Source of the DNA: Leptospiraceae bacterium
GTDB lineage: Bacteria; Spirochaetota; Leptospiria; Leptospirales; Leptospiraceae
Direction of reading: 5' to 3'
Assembly: GCA_016708435.1 (NCBI GenBank)
Contig: JADJFV010000034.1
Span: 472,956 to 536,955 of the forward strand
DNA: 64,000 nt
The notes below the pieces were generated by a model that searched no databases, was not told the DNA's origin, and saw nothing but the letters and a program-made list of their open reading frames with translations. Shown here piece after piece: positions 8,698 through 18,187 of the stretch (positions are counted from its first letter, which is position 1; the number at the start of each line of letters is the position of its first letter). The position numbers and the translations under genes were made by a program.

Positions 8698-10122
8698 TTA
8701 GTTAACCTCTAGCGCCTTAATTTTTTTTAAAGACTTCAGGCTTTTTCTCAAATCCTTTCTATTTCCTATAATGATTATATGTGTTTGATCTGGCGTTATA
8801 TGCTTATTAGCCGCTTGAAGCACATCTTCTTCTGTTACAGATTGAATTCCCTCTAAATATTTTTCGTAGTAATCAGAAGGCAAATTATAAAGAGCCGTTT
8901 TAATTCCGAATAGTGCAATTGTCGAAGGATTTTCGAGAGAAAGAGAGAACTGCCCTGTAAGATAATTCTTCACTAATTGTAATTCTTCTTTTTTTACTTT
9001 TTCTTTTCTAATTCGATTCATTTCAAAAAGAATTTGCTCGATGGACTTGCCCGTTAAAGAGCTTTCTGTGCTTAGATCAATAGAAAAATTTCCAATCCAT
9101 TTATCAGGGCGCAGCGAAGAATACACTCCGTAAGTTAATCCGTGTTTTTCTCTTAAATTTTGATAGAGTCGAAATGTTCCCCCACCTAATAATGTATTCA
9201 TTACAACCGCACTATAAATTTCTTTTTGCCCAGGTTTTAAATCAATATTATGACTTACTTTAATCACAGATTGCACAGAGTCATTTCTGTTTTTAAGGTA
9301 AATCTTTGTTTGTCGCGACTTCAAAAGTTTTGGTGCTTTAAATTTTGGAACTTCGCCCGACTGCCAATTTCCAAAATGTGTTTCCGCTAAAATCTTTGCA
9401 TCTTCGAAACCAACATCACCGGATATTGCTAGATGAGCAATGTTTGGTTTAAAATATCGATTGTGGTAATTCTTGCAGTCTTTCATTGTTATCTGCTTTA
9501 TTGATTTCTCCGTGGGAACTTCACTATAAGGATGGGTAGCCGGATAGAGTAGGGTTTTCGCGACATTATTCACCTGCGCATTTGGATCTTGTATATCAGA
9601 TTGAATTTCGGAGAACATTTCGTCTTTTAGCTTTACAAACTCAGATTTGTCAAATTTAGGATTTTTTACTACATCACTCACAATCGCTAGGCTCTGACCC
9701 GAATACTTTAAAAGCGAACTTGCAAAGATTAAATTCTCATTTATACTAAAATCAACTCCCATAAAATCGAGTTCTTCATCAATTTGTGATTTATTTCGAT
9801 TACCCGCTCCTCGTTTCATCAGTCTTGTGGTAAATTCTCCTAGTCCAGCTTTCTTATTCTCTAAATTCGGAAAATAATCCAAATATAGAAAATAAGAAAT
9901 AGTAGGTAGTTTGTGATCCTCAATGACATAAACCTTTAAACCATTTTTTAAGGAAAAAGTTTTATACGCAGGTAAATGAATTCTTTTAAGTGTAGTTGAC
10001 TTTGGGGGTAAATCCAAATTGTCTTCTTCGGCATTTAGTGAAGAAAACAAAGTGCAAAGGAAAAAAACGGAAAAAGCTATTATTAGAATTTTTCTTACTT
10101 GAATTGGGGTTTTATTATACAT
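8698..10122 (-). CDS. M16-family peptidase homologue, catalytically inactive
   Basis: 474 residues with an N-terminal hydrophobic export signal ending in SLNAEE. The fold is the pitrilysin (M16) family: KNGLKVYVIEDHKLPTISY at the start, and in the second half YQNLREKHGLTYGVYSSL, the Arg/Tyr substrate-binding motif. At the catalytic site the HxxEH is absent; the equivalent region reads AGLGEFTTRLMKRGAGN. In two-subunit M16 enzymes one partner lacks the zinc site, and the gene one base upstream has it. The two products therefore probably form a heterodimeric periplasmic protease. Confidence 0.85.
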   Translation of the reverse strand: MYNKTPIQVRKILIIAFSVFFLCTLFSSLNAEEDNLDLPPKSTTLKRIHLPAYKTFSLKNGLKVYVIEDHKLPTISYFLYLDYFPNLENKKAGLGEFTTRLMKRGAGNRNKSQIDEELDFMGVDFSINENLIFASSLLKYSGQSLAIVSDVVKNPKFDKSEFVKLKDEMFSEIQSDIQDPNAQVNNVAKTLLYPATHPYSEVPTEKSIKQITMKDCKNYHNRYFKPNIAHLAISGDVGFEDAKILAETHFGNWQSGEVPKFKAPKLLKSRQTKIYLKNRNDSVQSVIKVSHNIDLKPGQKEIYSAVVMNTLLGGGTFRLYQNLREKHGLTYGVYSSLRPDKWIGNFSIDLSTESSLTGKSIEQILFEMNRIRKEKVKKEELQLVKNYLTGQFSLSLENPSTIALFGIKTALYNLPSDYYEKYLEGIQSVTEEDVLQAANKHITPDQTHIIIIGNRKDLRKSLKSLKKIKALEVN

Positions 10123-10123
10123 A

Positions 10124-11458
10124 CTATTTCTTCTTAGGTGGTAGATAATTTAGAATTACTTTTTTATCTAAGGTAAAATACTTTTTGGCAACTCTTTGAA
10201 TATCTTCCTTTGTAATAACTAGAATTTTTTCATACTCGGTGTTTATTACCCCTGCATTTCCATAAAAGGTTTCATATTCAGCAAGATTTTGCGCAATTCC
10301 TGCAAGATTTGCATTGGAATCAAATATGATTCTTTGCACACGGTTCTTTACTTTTTCTAATTCTCTTTCTGTGACAAATTCAGTTTGAAGACGAAGCAAT
10401 TCATCATTTAAATTCCTTGGGACTTTTTTGTATGCATCGTCGTTTTTTGCGTAGCAAGTAATCGAATAAAGCCCGTTATCCTCCATAGCATTATAGTAAG
10501 ATTCTAAATTTACTACTAGGTCATTTTTATTTTTTAAATTTTGATTTAACCTAGAACTCTCTCCGTTTGATAAAATTAAATCTATAAAAATGAACGGATA
10601 ATAGTCATCTGTCCCTAGAGCAGGAGCATGAAATGAATACGAGAGAGCAGGAAATTCAACATTATAATAAACCGTTTTTGAAATTTCTTTCGCAAAAGGA
10701 TTTTCAAAAATCTTCTCGCGCTGGATATTCTTTCCTGATTTTGGAATTCGTTCGAAATATTTTTTAATAAGTTTCTTTGTATCTTTGATTTTAATATCGC
10801 CTGCTATTACTAAGACTGCGTTTTCTGGCACATAAAATTTCTGATGAAAATCCACAAATTCTTGCAAGGTTGCTTTATCTATATACTGAGTAGAGCCAAT
10901 TGGTAGCCAGCGATAGGGATGTTTTTTATAAGACATTTCATGTAAAATTTCTGTGAGATTACCATAAGGTTGATTATCTAGTCTTTCTCTTCTTTCTTCT
11001 TTAACTACTTTTCGTTGTGTTTCTAGACCGCTTGTATCTATTTCTAATTGTAGTAGCCTTTCTGATTCCATCCACAAAATAAGAGGAAGCTCGTTTGCAG
11101 GAAGAGAAGCATTATAATAAGTATAATCGAACGTAGTATGCGCGTTAGACTCACCACCTGCATTTAAAATCAATTTATCAAACTCCCCGCGTTTAATATT
11201 TTTCGTTCCTTCAAACATTAAATGCTCAAAGAAATGAGCAAAGCCTGTTCGGTTAGGAGCTTCATTTTTCGAGCCTACGTGATACATTACTCCTAACGAC
11301 ACAATTGGACTTGTATTGTCTTTATGTAAAAGTATTGTTAGACCGTTTTCTAATTTATATCTTACAAATTTGATTTTTTTACTTTCTACTGAATCGATTT
11401 GAGTAAATGCAATTAGAACCAAAAAGGAAACTGAAGACAGAATTTTTTTTTTAATCAT
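10124..11458 (-). CDS. M16-family zinc peptidase, active subunit
   Basis: 444 residues. A hydrophobic N-terminus (ILSSVSFLVLIAFTQIDSVES) looks like a signal peptide. The inverted zinc motif HFFEH lies near residue 80 in GFAHFFEHLMFEGT, with the downstream glutamate in the VVKEERRER segment, so the zinc ligands are complete. The C-terminal half contains the second M16 domain. It is one base upstream of the inactive homologue in the same operon. The two genes resemble the PqqL/mitochondrial-processing-peptidase-type pairs found in many bacteria. Confidence 0.88.
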   Translation of the reverse strand: MIKKKILSSVSFLVLIAFTQIDSVESKKIKFVRYKLENGLTILLHKDNTSPIVSLGVMYHVGSKNEAPNRTGFAHFFEHLMFEGTKNIKRGEFDKLILNAGGESNAHTTFDYTYYNASLPANELPLILWMESERLLQLEIDTSGLETQRKVVKEERRERLDNQPYGNLTEILHEMSYKKHPYRWLPIGSTQYIDKATLQEFVDFHQKFYVPENAVLVIAGDIKIKDTKKLIKKYFERIPKSGKNIQREKIFENPFAKEISKTVYYNVEFPALSYSFHAPALGTDDYYPFIFIDLILSNGESSRLNQNLKNKNDLVVNLESYYNAMEDNGLYSITCYAKNDDAYKKVPRNLNDELLRLQTEFVTERELEKVKNRVQRIIFDSNANLAGIAQNLAEYETFYGNAGVINTEYEKILVITKEDIQRVAKKYFTLDKKVILNYLPPKKK

Positions 11459-11464
11459 TTTTAT

Positions 11465-13390
11465 TTAATGTGTTTGGTTGGATTTTAATATATTATATAT
11501 ATCCGGAAAATTTTTCTCTAGAGAAGAAATCATCTTATCACGATTTGTCTTATCTGTCGAGTTTAAGATTTTTACAATGGAATCAAATCCTGGAACATTT
11601 GCATACGAATCTTGAACTAAAGAAGAAACTTTTTTTTCTAATATCTTTGCAACTTCTCTTGCTATTTCAGTGTTCGCCTTTTGCCCAATCGCAATCTTGG
11701 CAACTACATCAGTTTGACTGGTATCATTTAATAGCGGCAAAATAGATGCCGATTTTTCAGAGTTTAAAAAAGATAATATCATAGCAATCATTTGAGACTC
11801 TTCGTTTTGAATCAGTCCTGCAATTATGCTAGATTCGATTTTCTCTAAGAACTCAAAAGGATTTGAATTGGTAGAGCTAATCACAGTATTCTCCTGACGA
11901 GTATCAGATTCTTTGTCTAAATCAATTAAATCAGTAGTTTGCCTTTGCGCATAACTCATATTATTCACAAAGCGAACTCCAAATTTTCCAGTTTCAAGTG
12001 CGATAATTTCTCCAGGAAATGTCAGATCATATCCAACCACAATCTGCACTGGTTCAAAAATAGATTTATCTAATTCAATGATAGAGCCTTTGCTCATGTT
12101 GAGTAAATCTTTTATGGTAAGTTTTAACTTACTTAGAATTACTCGTATATCTGCCATCGGAATTTTTGTATGGCTTTGAATTTCTTCATTGTGTAAGATT
12201 TCCAAATTTCGATTGCCTGACTCATTTGGACTAGCTATGTCTTCAATCCAAATACCAAACTTTTCATTTGTTACCACCACTGTAGTCTTCGCAAAAATTA
12301 TATTCTCAATAACCAGATACACTGGTTCATTCATGTCTTTATTTAATTCAATTACATTTCCGGGTTTAATATTGATTAGCTGATCAAGGGGTAATTTTGA
12401 TTTGCCTATCTCAATATCTGCTTCTATTTCTAAATTCATTAACTCTAAATTTGCAAGATGAAGTTCATATTTAGATGGAATTACATTGTCTGTTAGATCA
12501 AATAAGAGAAGTTTTTCATTTTCCTTTTTAAGTGTAATTTCTTGCAGAGATTTATTAGAAAAAATTAAGGAGCCACGCTTACCTAAAAATTTTTCTATAC
12601 TTGTATTTTTATAAGTTCTATCTTTAAAAGTTTTATAATCAAATATTTCATCTTCAAAGCGGACGTTCACTGGAAACGGAATAGAAGAAATAAGAGCATA
12701 GAGTTTTTCTTTCCTCTCCTTTTCTGCTTCATTTAACTTATAGCGCCTATCGATTATTTCATTGGAAAGGGAAACGAATATTTTAATCAAATTCGTTTCA
12801 ATGTCCGATTTATCTGTTCTCTCTTTTATCGGTGTCAGCAAAAAAACTTTTTCTTCCTTGGAAAGATTATTTTGAATAAAGGAAGAAATTTCCTCCGATT
12901 CATTCTCGCTTAAATAGGTTTCCCTATTTTTCATAAATCGATTTAACTTAGATTCGATTGAGCGAATAATCCGATGATGGCTTTTAAGATTGCGCTTAAC
13001 GTTCGGATTTAACTGAACTATGTAGTTTAGAATATTCTTCGCGTTATAAACGGAGAAAAGGAAATGAAAACGAAATACTTCATTGGCAGCAATGATTTCT
13101 AATTCTATTCTAAAATAATTTGAGCCTTCTGGTAAAATTAACTGGTCTGATTTTGTAACGAGGGCTTGGTACATCTCAGATGTCTTTACTTCACCAATCT
13201 TAAGAGTAAGGGCATCTGTAAAAGAACCTATAACAGAATAGAGCCAATCATTGATATTTTTTAAATGGTTCATTTTAGGAGACTCTATTTTATCAAGAGC
13301 CTTCACAATCTTTACTGTGGTATCATTGGTGAGCAGAATAGAGTATATCCCTTGAATTCGTCCAAGAAAATTTCCATAAAAACATTGCAT
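11465..13390 (-). CDS. Flagellar-switch hybrid: SpoA (FliN-like) domains plus FliG middle domain
   Basis: 641 residues. After a FliM/CheC-like N-terminal region come two SpoA (FliN C-terminal) domains. The first is near residues 330-390 (LPLDQLINIKPGNVIELNK) and the second near 420-480 (LKLTIKDLLNMSKGSIIEL). The last 125 residues match the FliG middle domain: NEESQMIAMILSFLNSEKSA, then a DVVAKIA segment and SLEKNFPDIYNIL. Normal FliN, FliM and FliG are separate rotor proteins, so this combination is unusual. The 13398-13619 reading frame directly upstream is probably its displaced N-terminus. It lies directly downstream of a FliM-like gene. Confidence 0.75.
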   Translation of the reverse strand: MQCFYGNFLGRIQGIYSILLTNDTTVKIVKALDKIESPKMNHLKNINDWLYSVIGSFTDALTLKIGEVKTSEMYQALVTKSDQLILPEGSNYFRIELEIIAANEVFRFHFLFSVYNAKNILNYIVQLNPNVKRNLKSHHRIIRSIESKLNRFMKNRETYLSENESEEISSFIQNNLSKEEKVFLLTPIKERTDKSDIETNLIKIFVSLSNEIIDRRYKLNEAEKERKEKLYALISSIPFPVNVRFEDEIFDYKTFKDRTYKNTSIEKFLGKRGSLIFSNKSLQEITLKKENEKLLLFDLTDNVIPSKYELHLANLELMNLEIEADIEIGKSKLPLDQLINIKPGNVIELNKDMNEPVYLVIENIIFAKTTVVVTNEKFGIWIEDIASPNESGNRNLEILHNEEIQSHTKIPMADIRVILSKLKLTIKDLLNMSKGSIIELDKSIFEPVQIVVGYDLTFPGEIIALETGKFGVRFVNNMSYAQRQTTDLIDLDKESDTRQENTVISSTNSNPFEFLEKIESSIIAGLIQNEESQMIAMILSFLNSEKSASILPLLNDTSQTDVVAKIAIGQKANTEIAREVAKILEKKVSSLVQDSYANVPGFDSIVKILNSTDKTNRDKMISSLEKNFPDIYNILKSNQTH

Positions 13391-13397
13391 GCCAGGT

Positions 13398-13619
13398 TTA
13401 AATTGCTTTCGAATTTTCTTTGCAGGAATACAAATTTTTAAAGTTTTCCATTTTTAAATTTTCGAGTATTTCAATAGAAGCTTCTCGCATCCAATAATCA
13501 TTGTTTAAAACAGAAAAAGGATCTGCATGAATTTTATCAAAAAGAGGTTTCTCTTCCTTTCTAGAAGTTGCTTCTATCAGAGCCTCAATATCTTTAGCTG
13601 ATAAGGAATCTTCTGACAT
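13398..13619 (-). CDS. Short FliM-N-like ORF, probable 5' part of the downstream switch gene
   Basis: 73 residues starting MSEDSLSAKDIEALIEA, which resembles the FliM N-terminal CheY-P-binding peptide (LSQxEIDALL). Its ATG overlaps the FliM stop codon by one base. If one A is removed from the A5 run (plus-strand T5 at 13435-13439), the frame joins that of the 641-residue protein and reads through FKICIPAKKIRKQFKPGMQC without a stop. This strongly suggests one protein of about 720 residues split by a one-base insertion, an assembly error, or slippage on the A run. A genuine separate small protein is possible but less likely. Confidence 0.6.
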   Translation of the reverse strand: MSEDSLSAKDIEALIEATSRKEEKPLFDKIHADPFSVLNNDYWMREASIEILENLKMENFKNLYSCKENSKAI

Positions 13620-14560
13620 TACTGAGCCTCAGCTGATCGCACAAAATTCTTAAAAATGGTTTTAAAGAAATGATTCGATCTAGTGTCCGAGGTTAAATGG
13701 ATATTAACCTCATGGAAAATATCTTCATTCTCACCATTAGGTTGGATAAATACAGTGCCCGCTTGGAATTCTGAATAAGTTCTAATCAGGCAGGAATCTA
13801 ATATTTTCCTTCTTCTTTCTTGTTGAGATATATCTTTATTAGCCTCATCTAGAAATTCTATATTTTTATTAGAGAACTTATGAATCACAGGCTCAAGGCT
13901 AGAGTAGGGAATGCAAATATTCATAGAATGCTCAACTTCCTTTAGTTTCACAAATATGCATACCTGTAAAATGATTTCACTAGAATAAAGCTTTTGTTGA
14001 AAAAAAGAATTTTTTTCGATTTTTTCTAAATTCGGTTTTATTAGAATAATAGATTGGAATGCATCTTTTAGAAAAGTCACGAGACTTTGCATTATATTTT
14101 GAACGATAGGTAATTCCAATTCTGTCAGTTCTCTTGACTGGTTTTGAAATTCTCCTTTTCCGCCAAGAAGCAAGTCTATCATAGAAAAAGTAAGAGCAGG
14201 CTCAAATTCAAAAATAGTAAATCCTAATAGTGGTTTCAAACTTACTATACCAAGTGTAGAATTTTCAGGGATTAGTTTCGAAAACTCTTCATAACTTAAC
14301 TGATCTAAGGAGGCTATGTGACAGGAAATTGGTGACTCAAATTTTAAAGAAAGAGAAGGGGATGCAATTCGTGTAAATGTTTCAAATATATGTTGAAAAG
14401 ATTTTAAGTGTTCCTTGGAAAATTTGTCCGGTTTTTTAAAATCATATGTGCGAATTTTTTTAGGAGCATTATTCGTATCCTCCTCCGACTTATCGGTAGT
14501 GGAATTCGAAATTGCTGTTAATAAGGCATCTAGCTCATCATTCGTGAGTATCTCATCCAT
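13619..14560 (-). CDS. FliM-like flagellar motor switch protein lacking SpoA domain
   Basis: 313 residues. The N-terminus MDEILTNDELDALLTAI is the FliM CheY-binding helix, and IRTYDFKKPDKFSKEHLKS is the classical FliM linker (YDF-P-RFS-EHLR). The middle domain follows, with the LLGGKG motif (SMIDLLLGGKGEF). The C-terminal SpoA domain that every canonical FliM carries to bind FliN is not present; the chain instead ends in a segment of unknown fold. The next gene supplies SpoA domains, so the two may work as a split switch unit. It is probably an accessory FliM paralogue of the kind spirochaetes carry. Confidence 0.8.
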   Translation of the reverse strand: MDEILTNDELDALLTAISNSTTDKSEEDTNNAPKKIRTYDFKKPDKFSKEHLKSFQHIFETFTRIASPSLSLKFESPISCHIASLDQLSYEEFSKLIPENSTLGIVSLKPLLGFTIFEFEPALTFSMIDLLLGGKGEFQNQSRELTELELPIVQNIMQSLVTFLKDAFQSIILIKPNLEKIEKNSFFQQKLYSSEIILQVCIFVKLKEVEHSMNICIPYSSLEPVIHKFSNKNIEFLDEANKDISQQERRRKILDSCLIRTYSEFQAGTVFIQPNGENEDIFHEVNIHLTSDTRSNHFFKTIFKNFVRSAEAQ

Positions 14561-14646
14561 AAAATCCTCTAAAAGTAGAAGTTTATGAAGCAGTGAATTT
14601 TCATACAGTAAAAAAAATGAAATTTTTAAAAAAAGAAAAACGATTT

Positions 14647-16659
14647 CTAAAGTTTAAAGAAATCAATTTTTCCTTTTAAGGAATCCGCAACTTTAGAAAG
14701 TTCGGAAGATTTCGTTGCAATTACCTGAGAACTTTCTGTGTTGGAATGTGAAATCTCATTAATATAAGTAATAGCTTTCACAATTTCATCAAATGCGATC
14801 TTTTGTTCTTTCGTAATCTGTTGAATTTCAGAAGCTCGGCTTTTTACAATCTCTGTTTCTTTTTCAACTAAGAATTTAGTTGTAATTTGTCTTTGCATAA
14901 ATTCGAAAATGGAATTCATCTTTTCCACAATGGCATCTACACCAGAATTAATGCTATTTGTTTTTTTCATCATTACATTGACTGTATCAATTCCGCCTAG
15001 TATTTCTTTGTTGTTCTTTTTAATCAGAGAATCTATGTCTTTTACGCTAGACGCTGTCTGATCTGCGAGTCTAGAAATTTCTAAGGCTACTACCGCGAAA
15101 CCTTTTCCTGCATGTCCGGCACGAGCTGCCTCAATCGATGCGTTAAGCGCAAGAAGATTGATTTTTTCCGATATAGTATTTATAATTTCAATAATATTTT
15201 TCATGTCCTTTGAGCTTTCTACAATTTGATTCATACTTACACTCATGGAGCGTAATGCTTCTTCGCCAGACATTGCTTCGATTGAAATGGCTTTCGTGTT
15301 GCCTAACGTTTTTTGAATCACAAGATTCATTTCTTCTATGATTGCTGAGAGTTCTTTGAGTTTATTGGATAAGGCATTCAAATTATCGAATTGTATGTCA
15401 GTGTGATTTGCAACTTCATCTACTCGCTCTGAAATTTGTTCGATAGAGGCAGTGATTTCTTCAATAGTAGAAGCTTGGTTTTGTGCATTAGCAGAATAGG
15501 TTTTCGTAGTTTTAGACATCTCGTTTGATGAAGATGCTATAACGATTGAATTTTCTTTCACCGATTTCAAAATTGTTACAAGTCTTTCTATGAGTAAATT
15601 GAAATTATCCGCAAGGTTTCCGATTTCATCCTTTGTCGAAACAGTTATTTTCTGATTAATATCACCTGAAGAAATTGAATTGAGCGCAGAAACTAAAACT
15701 TTAATTGGATCTGTAATTGAATAAGTTCCGTAATAAAATATAACAAATACAAAAAGAATTGATAAAATACAAACTCCAAACGTTCCAAAAGCAATTGTAG
15801 TGAGCGCACCTGTCATCTTAGATCGAGGAACTTCATATACGACACCCCAATCATTTACCTCAAGCGGTACGTGAACAATATCAATTAGCCCCCGATCACT
15901 CTCGTATTCCAATACAGAAATTTTTGAAGGGTCAGCCAAAATTGATTTTTCAATTTCCGAACTTGTATATTTTCCAATTGGTTGATTGATACCTTCTATA
16001 TCAGCGGCAATTTTTACTTTGCCTGCATGATCGATTAGCCAAATTCTAGCATCGTAATTTGGATCTGTTGCAGTGAATTCTTTAGCGACTTGATTAAATC
16101 GAATTGAAACACCTGCAACACCAACAGGATTTTTTATATCACCCATCAGGACATTGATAAAAACATAGGTATCATTCTTTGAATCCGAATTAATATTAAT
16201 TTGAGTTTTCTTTTCTATCTTAATAGTCTTATAAAACCAAGCATTATTTGGATCACCTGAATCTAAATAAATACTCTTACTAGAATTATTCTTCCAGTAA
16301 TTTAATGTAAGTCTATCTGCTGCAAAGGCATAAGTATATTCAGAAGAAGTAATCGAACTATCTAGTTTCTGTCTTACTAATTCGCCAAGGAGATAATTTG
16401 ATTCTGCCTCACGAAACCAACGGAGAATGGTTGGATCATTTGCAATTAGATTGGAGGTTTCAATAGCACGAGAAATGCGTGAGTCTACACGGTCAGCTTT
16501 CAAAGTGGCGATTTGAATTAAATCAGTCGATTTTAATTTCTTTATAATCGAAGATCTGGCCGTGAAATAGCTAATTCCTCCTGTCAGGGTAATGGCAACA
16601 GTCAGAGCAACTACAGCAAGTGTAATAAACTTTGTGCTAATTTTTTTAAACTGAATCAT
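14647..16659 (-). CDS. Methyl-accepting chemotaxis protein (dCache sensor)
   Basis: 670 residues. One TM helix at the N-terminus and a second near residue 290 (IAFGTFGVCILSILFVFVIF) bracket a periplasmic sensor of dCache type. A HAMP domain follows and then a long MA signalling domain with the hairpin tip INLLALNASIEAARAGHAGKGFAVVA. The tip glutamates and the AARAGE-like region are intact. It lies downstream of no chemotaxis operon but next to the flagellar-switch cluster, 86 bp from the FliM-like start. The ligand is not predictable. Confidence 0.9.
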   Translation of the reverse strand: MIQFKKISTKFITLAVVALTVAITLTGGISYFTARSSIIKKLKSTDLIQIATLKADRVDSRISRAIETSNLIANDPTILRWFREAESNYLLGELVRQKLDSSITSSEYTYAFAADRLTLNYWKNNSSKSIYLDSGDPNNAWFYKTIKIEKKTQININSDSKNDTYVFINVLMGDIKNPVGVAGVSIRFNQVAKEFTATDPNYDARIWLIDHAGKVKIAADIEGINQPIGKYTSSEIEKSILADPSKISVLEYESDRGLIDIVHVPLEVNDWGVVYEVPRSKMTGALTTIAFGTFGVCILSILFVFVIFYYGTYSITDPIKVLVSALNSISSGDINQKITVSTKDEIGNLADNFNLLIERLVTILKSVKENSIVIASSSNEMSKTTKTYSANAQNQASTIEEITASIEQISERVDEVANHTDIQFDNLNALSNKLKELSAIIEEMNLVIQKTLGNTKAISIEAMSGEEALRSMSVSMNQIVESSKDMKNIIEIINTISEKINLLALNASIEAARAGHAGKGFAVVALEISRLADQTASSVKDIDSLIKKNNKEILGGIDTVNVMMKKTNSINSGVDAIVEKMNSIFEFMQRQITTKFLVEKETEIVKSRASEIQQITKEQKIAFDEIVKAITYINEISHSNTESSQVIATKSSELSKVADSLKGKIDFFKL

Positions 16660-16870
16660 AATTAACCGCTACTTGCTTTTAAAAATTTCTATACTAATAT
16701 GGCAATCAGAATTATTTTTTCTAAACCTTGAATTCTAAAATCACAAGACTAAGAATAATAATTTTACATACTGCAAAAGTCTTATACTCAATATCGGGTA
16801 AAAAGATATTTTTGGCAGAAAATAAAAGTTTTATGCCAAAATGGTATGGATATTAGATATGCTTAGGTCA

Positions 16871-16951
16871 GATTGGATTTTTGATTCATAATCCTGTAAA
16901 TCTTGGTAATCGTGTCTAGAAAAATCTTTCTCCAAAAACCAATCAAGCTTG
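16871..16951 (+). repeat. Dispersed intergenic repeat, copy 1
   Basis: About 80 bp imperfectly matching a second copy at 17131-17211 in the same orientation. Shared blocks include AATCTTG, GTGTCTAGAAAAATCTTTC versus CTGTCTAAAAAATCTTTC, and AACCAATC-AGCTTG. A shorter inverted relative lies at 59494-59547. The 16660-17272 gap holds these two copies and no gene that I can support. Confidence 0.65.
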
Positions 16952-17130
16952 CAATACAATAAATGAATCTGCAAAAGCAAATAAAACATCGATTACTCAG
17001 TTTACAGAGTGCTTGGCTAAATTTCTTTTAAAAAGACAAAAACAGTTTCGTTCAAAATATATTCTTATGAACGAAACATGTAAAAATTTGAAGAAGAATT
17101 GAGAGTTTCATGCAAAGATACAAAGGGTTT

Positions 17131-17211
17131 AATTTGGTTTTAGGATTATTCATCCTGCAAATCTTGTTAATCCTGTCTAAAAAATCTTTCTCTGGAAACC
17201 AATCTAGCTTG
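17131..17211 (+). repeat. Dispersed intergenic repeat, copy 2
   Basis: Second copy of the same repeat. It carries the core GGATTATTCATCCTGCAAAT followed by CTTGTTAATCCTGTC. The reverse complement of this core recurs at 59510-59545, which shows that the repeat is dispersed in the genome and is not only a local duplication. Confidence 0.65.
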
Positions 17212-17308
17212 AAAAAAAATAACATTCTGGAAATCCTTTACCGTTTTGCGCGAACCCTTATAGAAATAATGATTGAAACGGAATCATAATAAGCCGAATC
17301 TTATAACA

Positions 17309-18187
17309 ATGAAACGTTTACTAATACTAGCTCTTGTTTATATACTAAGCTCACAAACCTTTGCCAATGACAAATCGCAACTTATAATGAAAGATTTTTT
17401 TGACACAGTTGTCAATTGGAGCACGCTGCAAATTTCGCTCAATGTCTCGCAAAAATTACCACGTGTTATTATCGATAGTGAGGATTCTGAATACGGAAAG
17501 GAAAATACCGCTTACAATATTTCAGAAGCACGAAATAAGAGTCTGTTAAAAGCAAAGGAAAAAATCAAAATTCACTTTGTTAGATCCATTGAATCTCTGA
17601 GGCTAAATGAAGAATTTACAATTTTGGAGAAGGTAAATAAAGAAGAAAAATTTAGAGAAAGATTCAATGAATTTTTCTTAAACGAATCAAGTGAAATAAA
17701 AGTGAAATACATTCAAGATGAAGTTCATGTAGAATCCCTTACAAAATTGATTGGTGCAAAAGGACTTTTAAACTATTTGGATGTGGAATATGATAAAGAA
17801 AATTTCCCCGAATTTCCAGAGATTGCAGTCTCCGAAGAATATTCAGGACTTATCATAGATGCAAGACATCTTGAGGCTAATCCATCTTTATTTCCTAAAA
17901 TCTTAACTGACAAGGGTTTAGAAATATATTCTGCTCAACTTACAAACAAAAATTTTGCAATAGACAATGGATTTGTGATTTATATGAGTGATCCTATAAA
18001 AGCTATGAAACATCCTAGAATTGGGGCTAATCCTTATTTAGTTGTCGCAACTAACGCAACAGGAAAATTTAAAACACAATTAAGCATTCCTACAAAGGAA
18101 GCTGCTAAGATTCTTGCTTCGAAAGAAACTAGAAAGAATCTTAAAAAATGCAAAGTAATTATTTTATTGCGTAGGCAACTCTCTTAA
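17309..18187 (+). CDS. Exported hypothetical protein
   Basis: 292 residues from the ATG at 17309. That start gives an immediate signal peptide (MKRLLILALVYILSSQTFA); an ATG 12 codons upstream would bury it. The C-terminal half contains YSGLIIDARHLEANPSLFPK and a long beta-rich region ending in KCKVIILLRR. The phrase GLIIDARHL followed by P-L-FPKI resembles spirochaetal exported proteins of the LPP20/flagellar-associated type, but I cannot assign it firmly. It converges on, and overlaps by 29 bp, the TPR-like gene on the other strand. Confidence 0.6.
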   Translation: MKRLLILALVYILSSQTFANDKSQLIMKDFFDTVVNWSTLQISLNVSQKLPRVIIDSEDSEYGKENTAYNISEARNKSLLKAKEKIKIHFVRSIESLRLNEEFTILEKVNKEEKFRERFNEFFLNESSEIKVKYIQDEVHVESLTKLIGAKGLLNYLDVEYDKENFPEFPEIAVSEEYSGLIIDARHLEANPSLFPKILTDKGLEIYSAQLTNKNFAIDNGFVIYMSDPIKAMKHPRIGANPYLVVATNATGKFKTQLSIPTKEAAKILASKETRKNLKKCKVIILLRRQLS

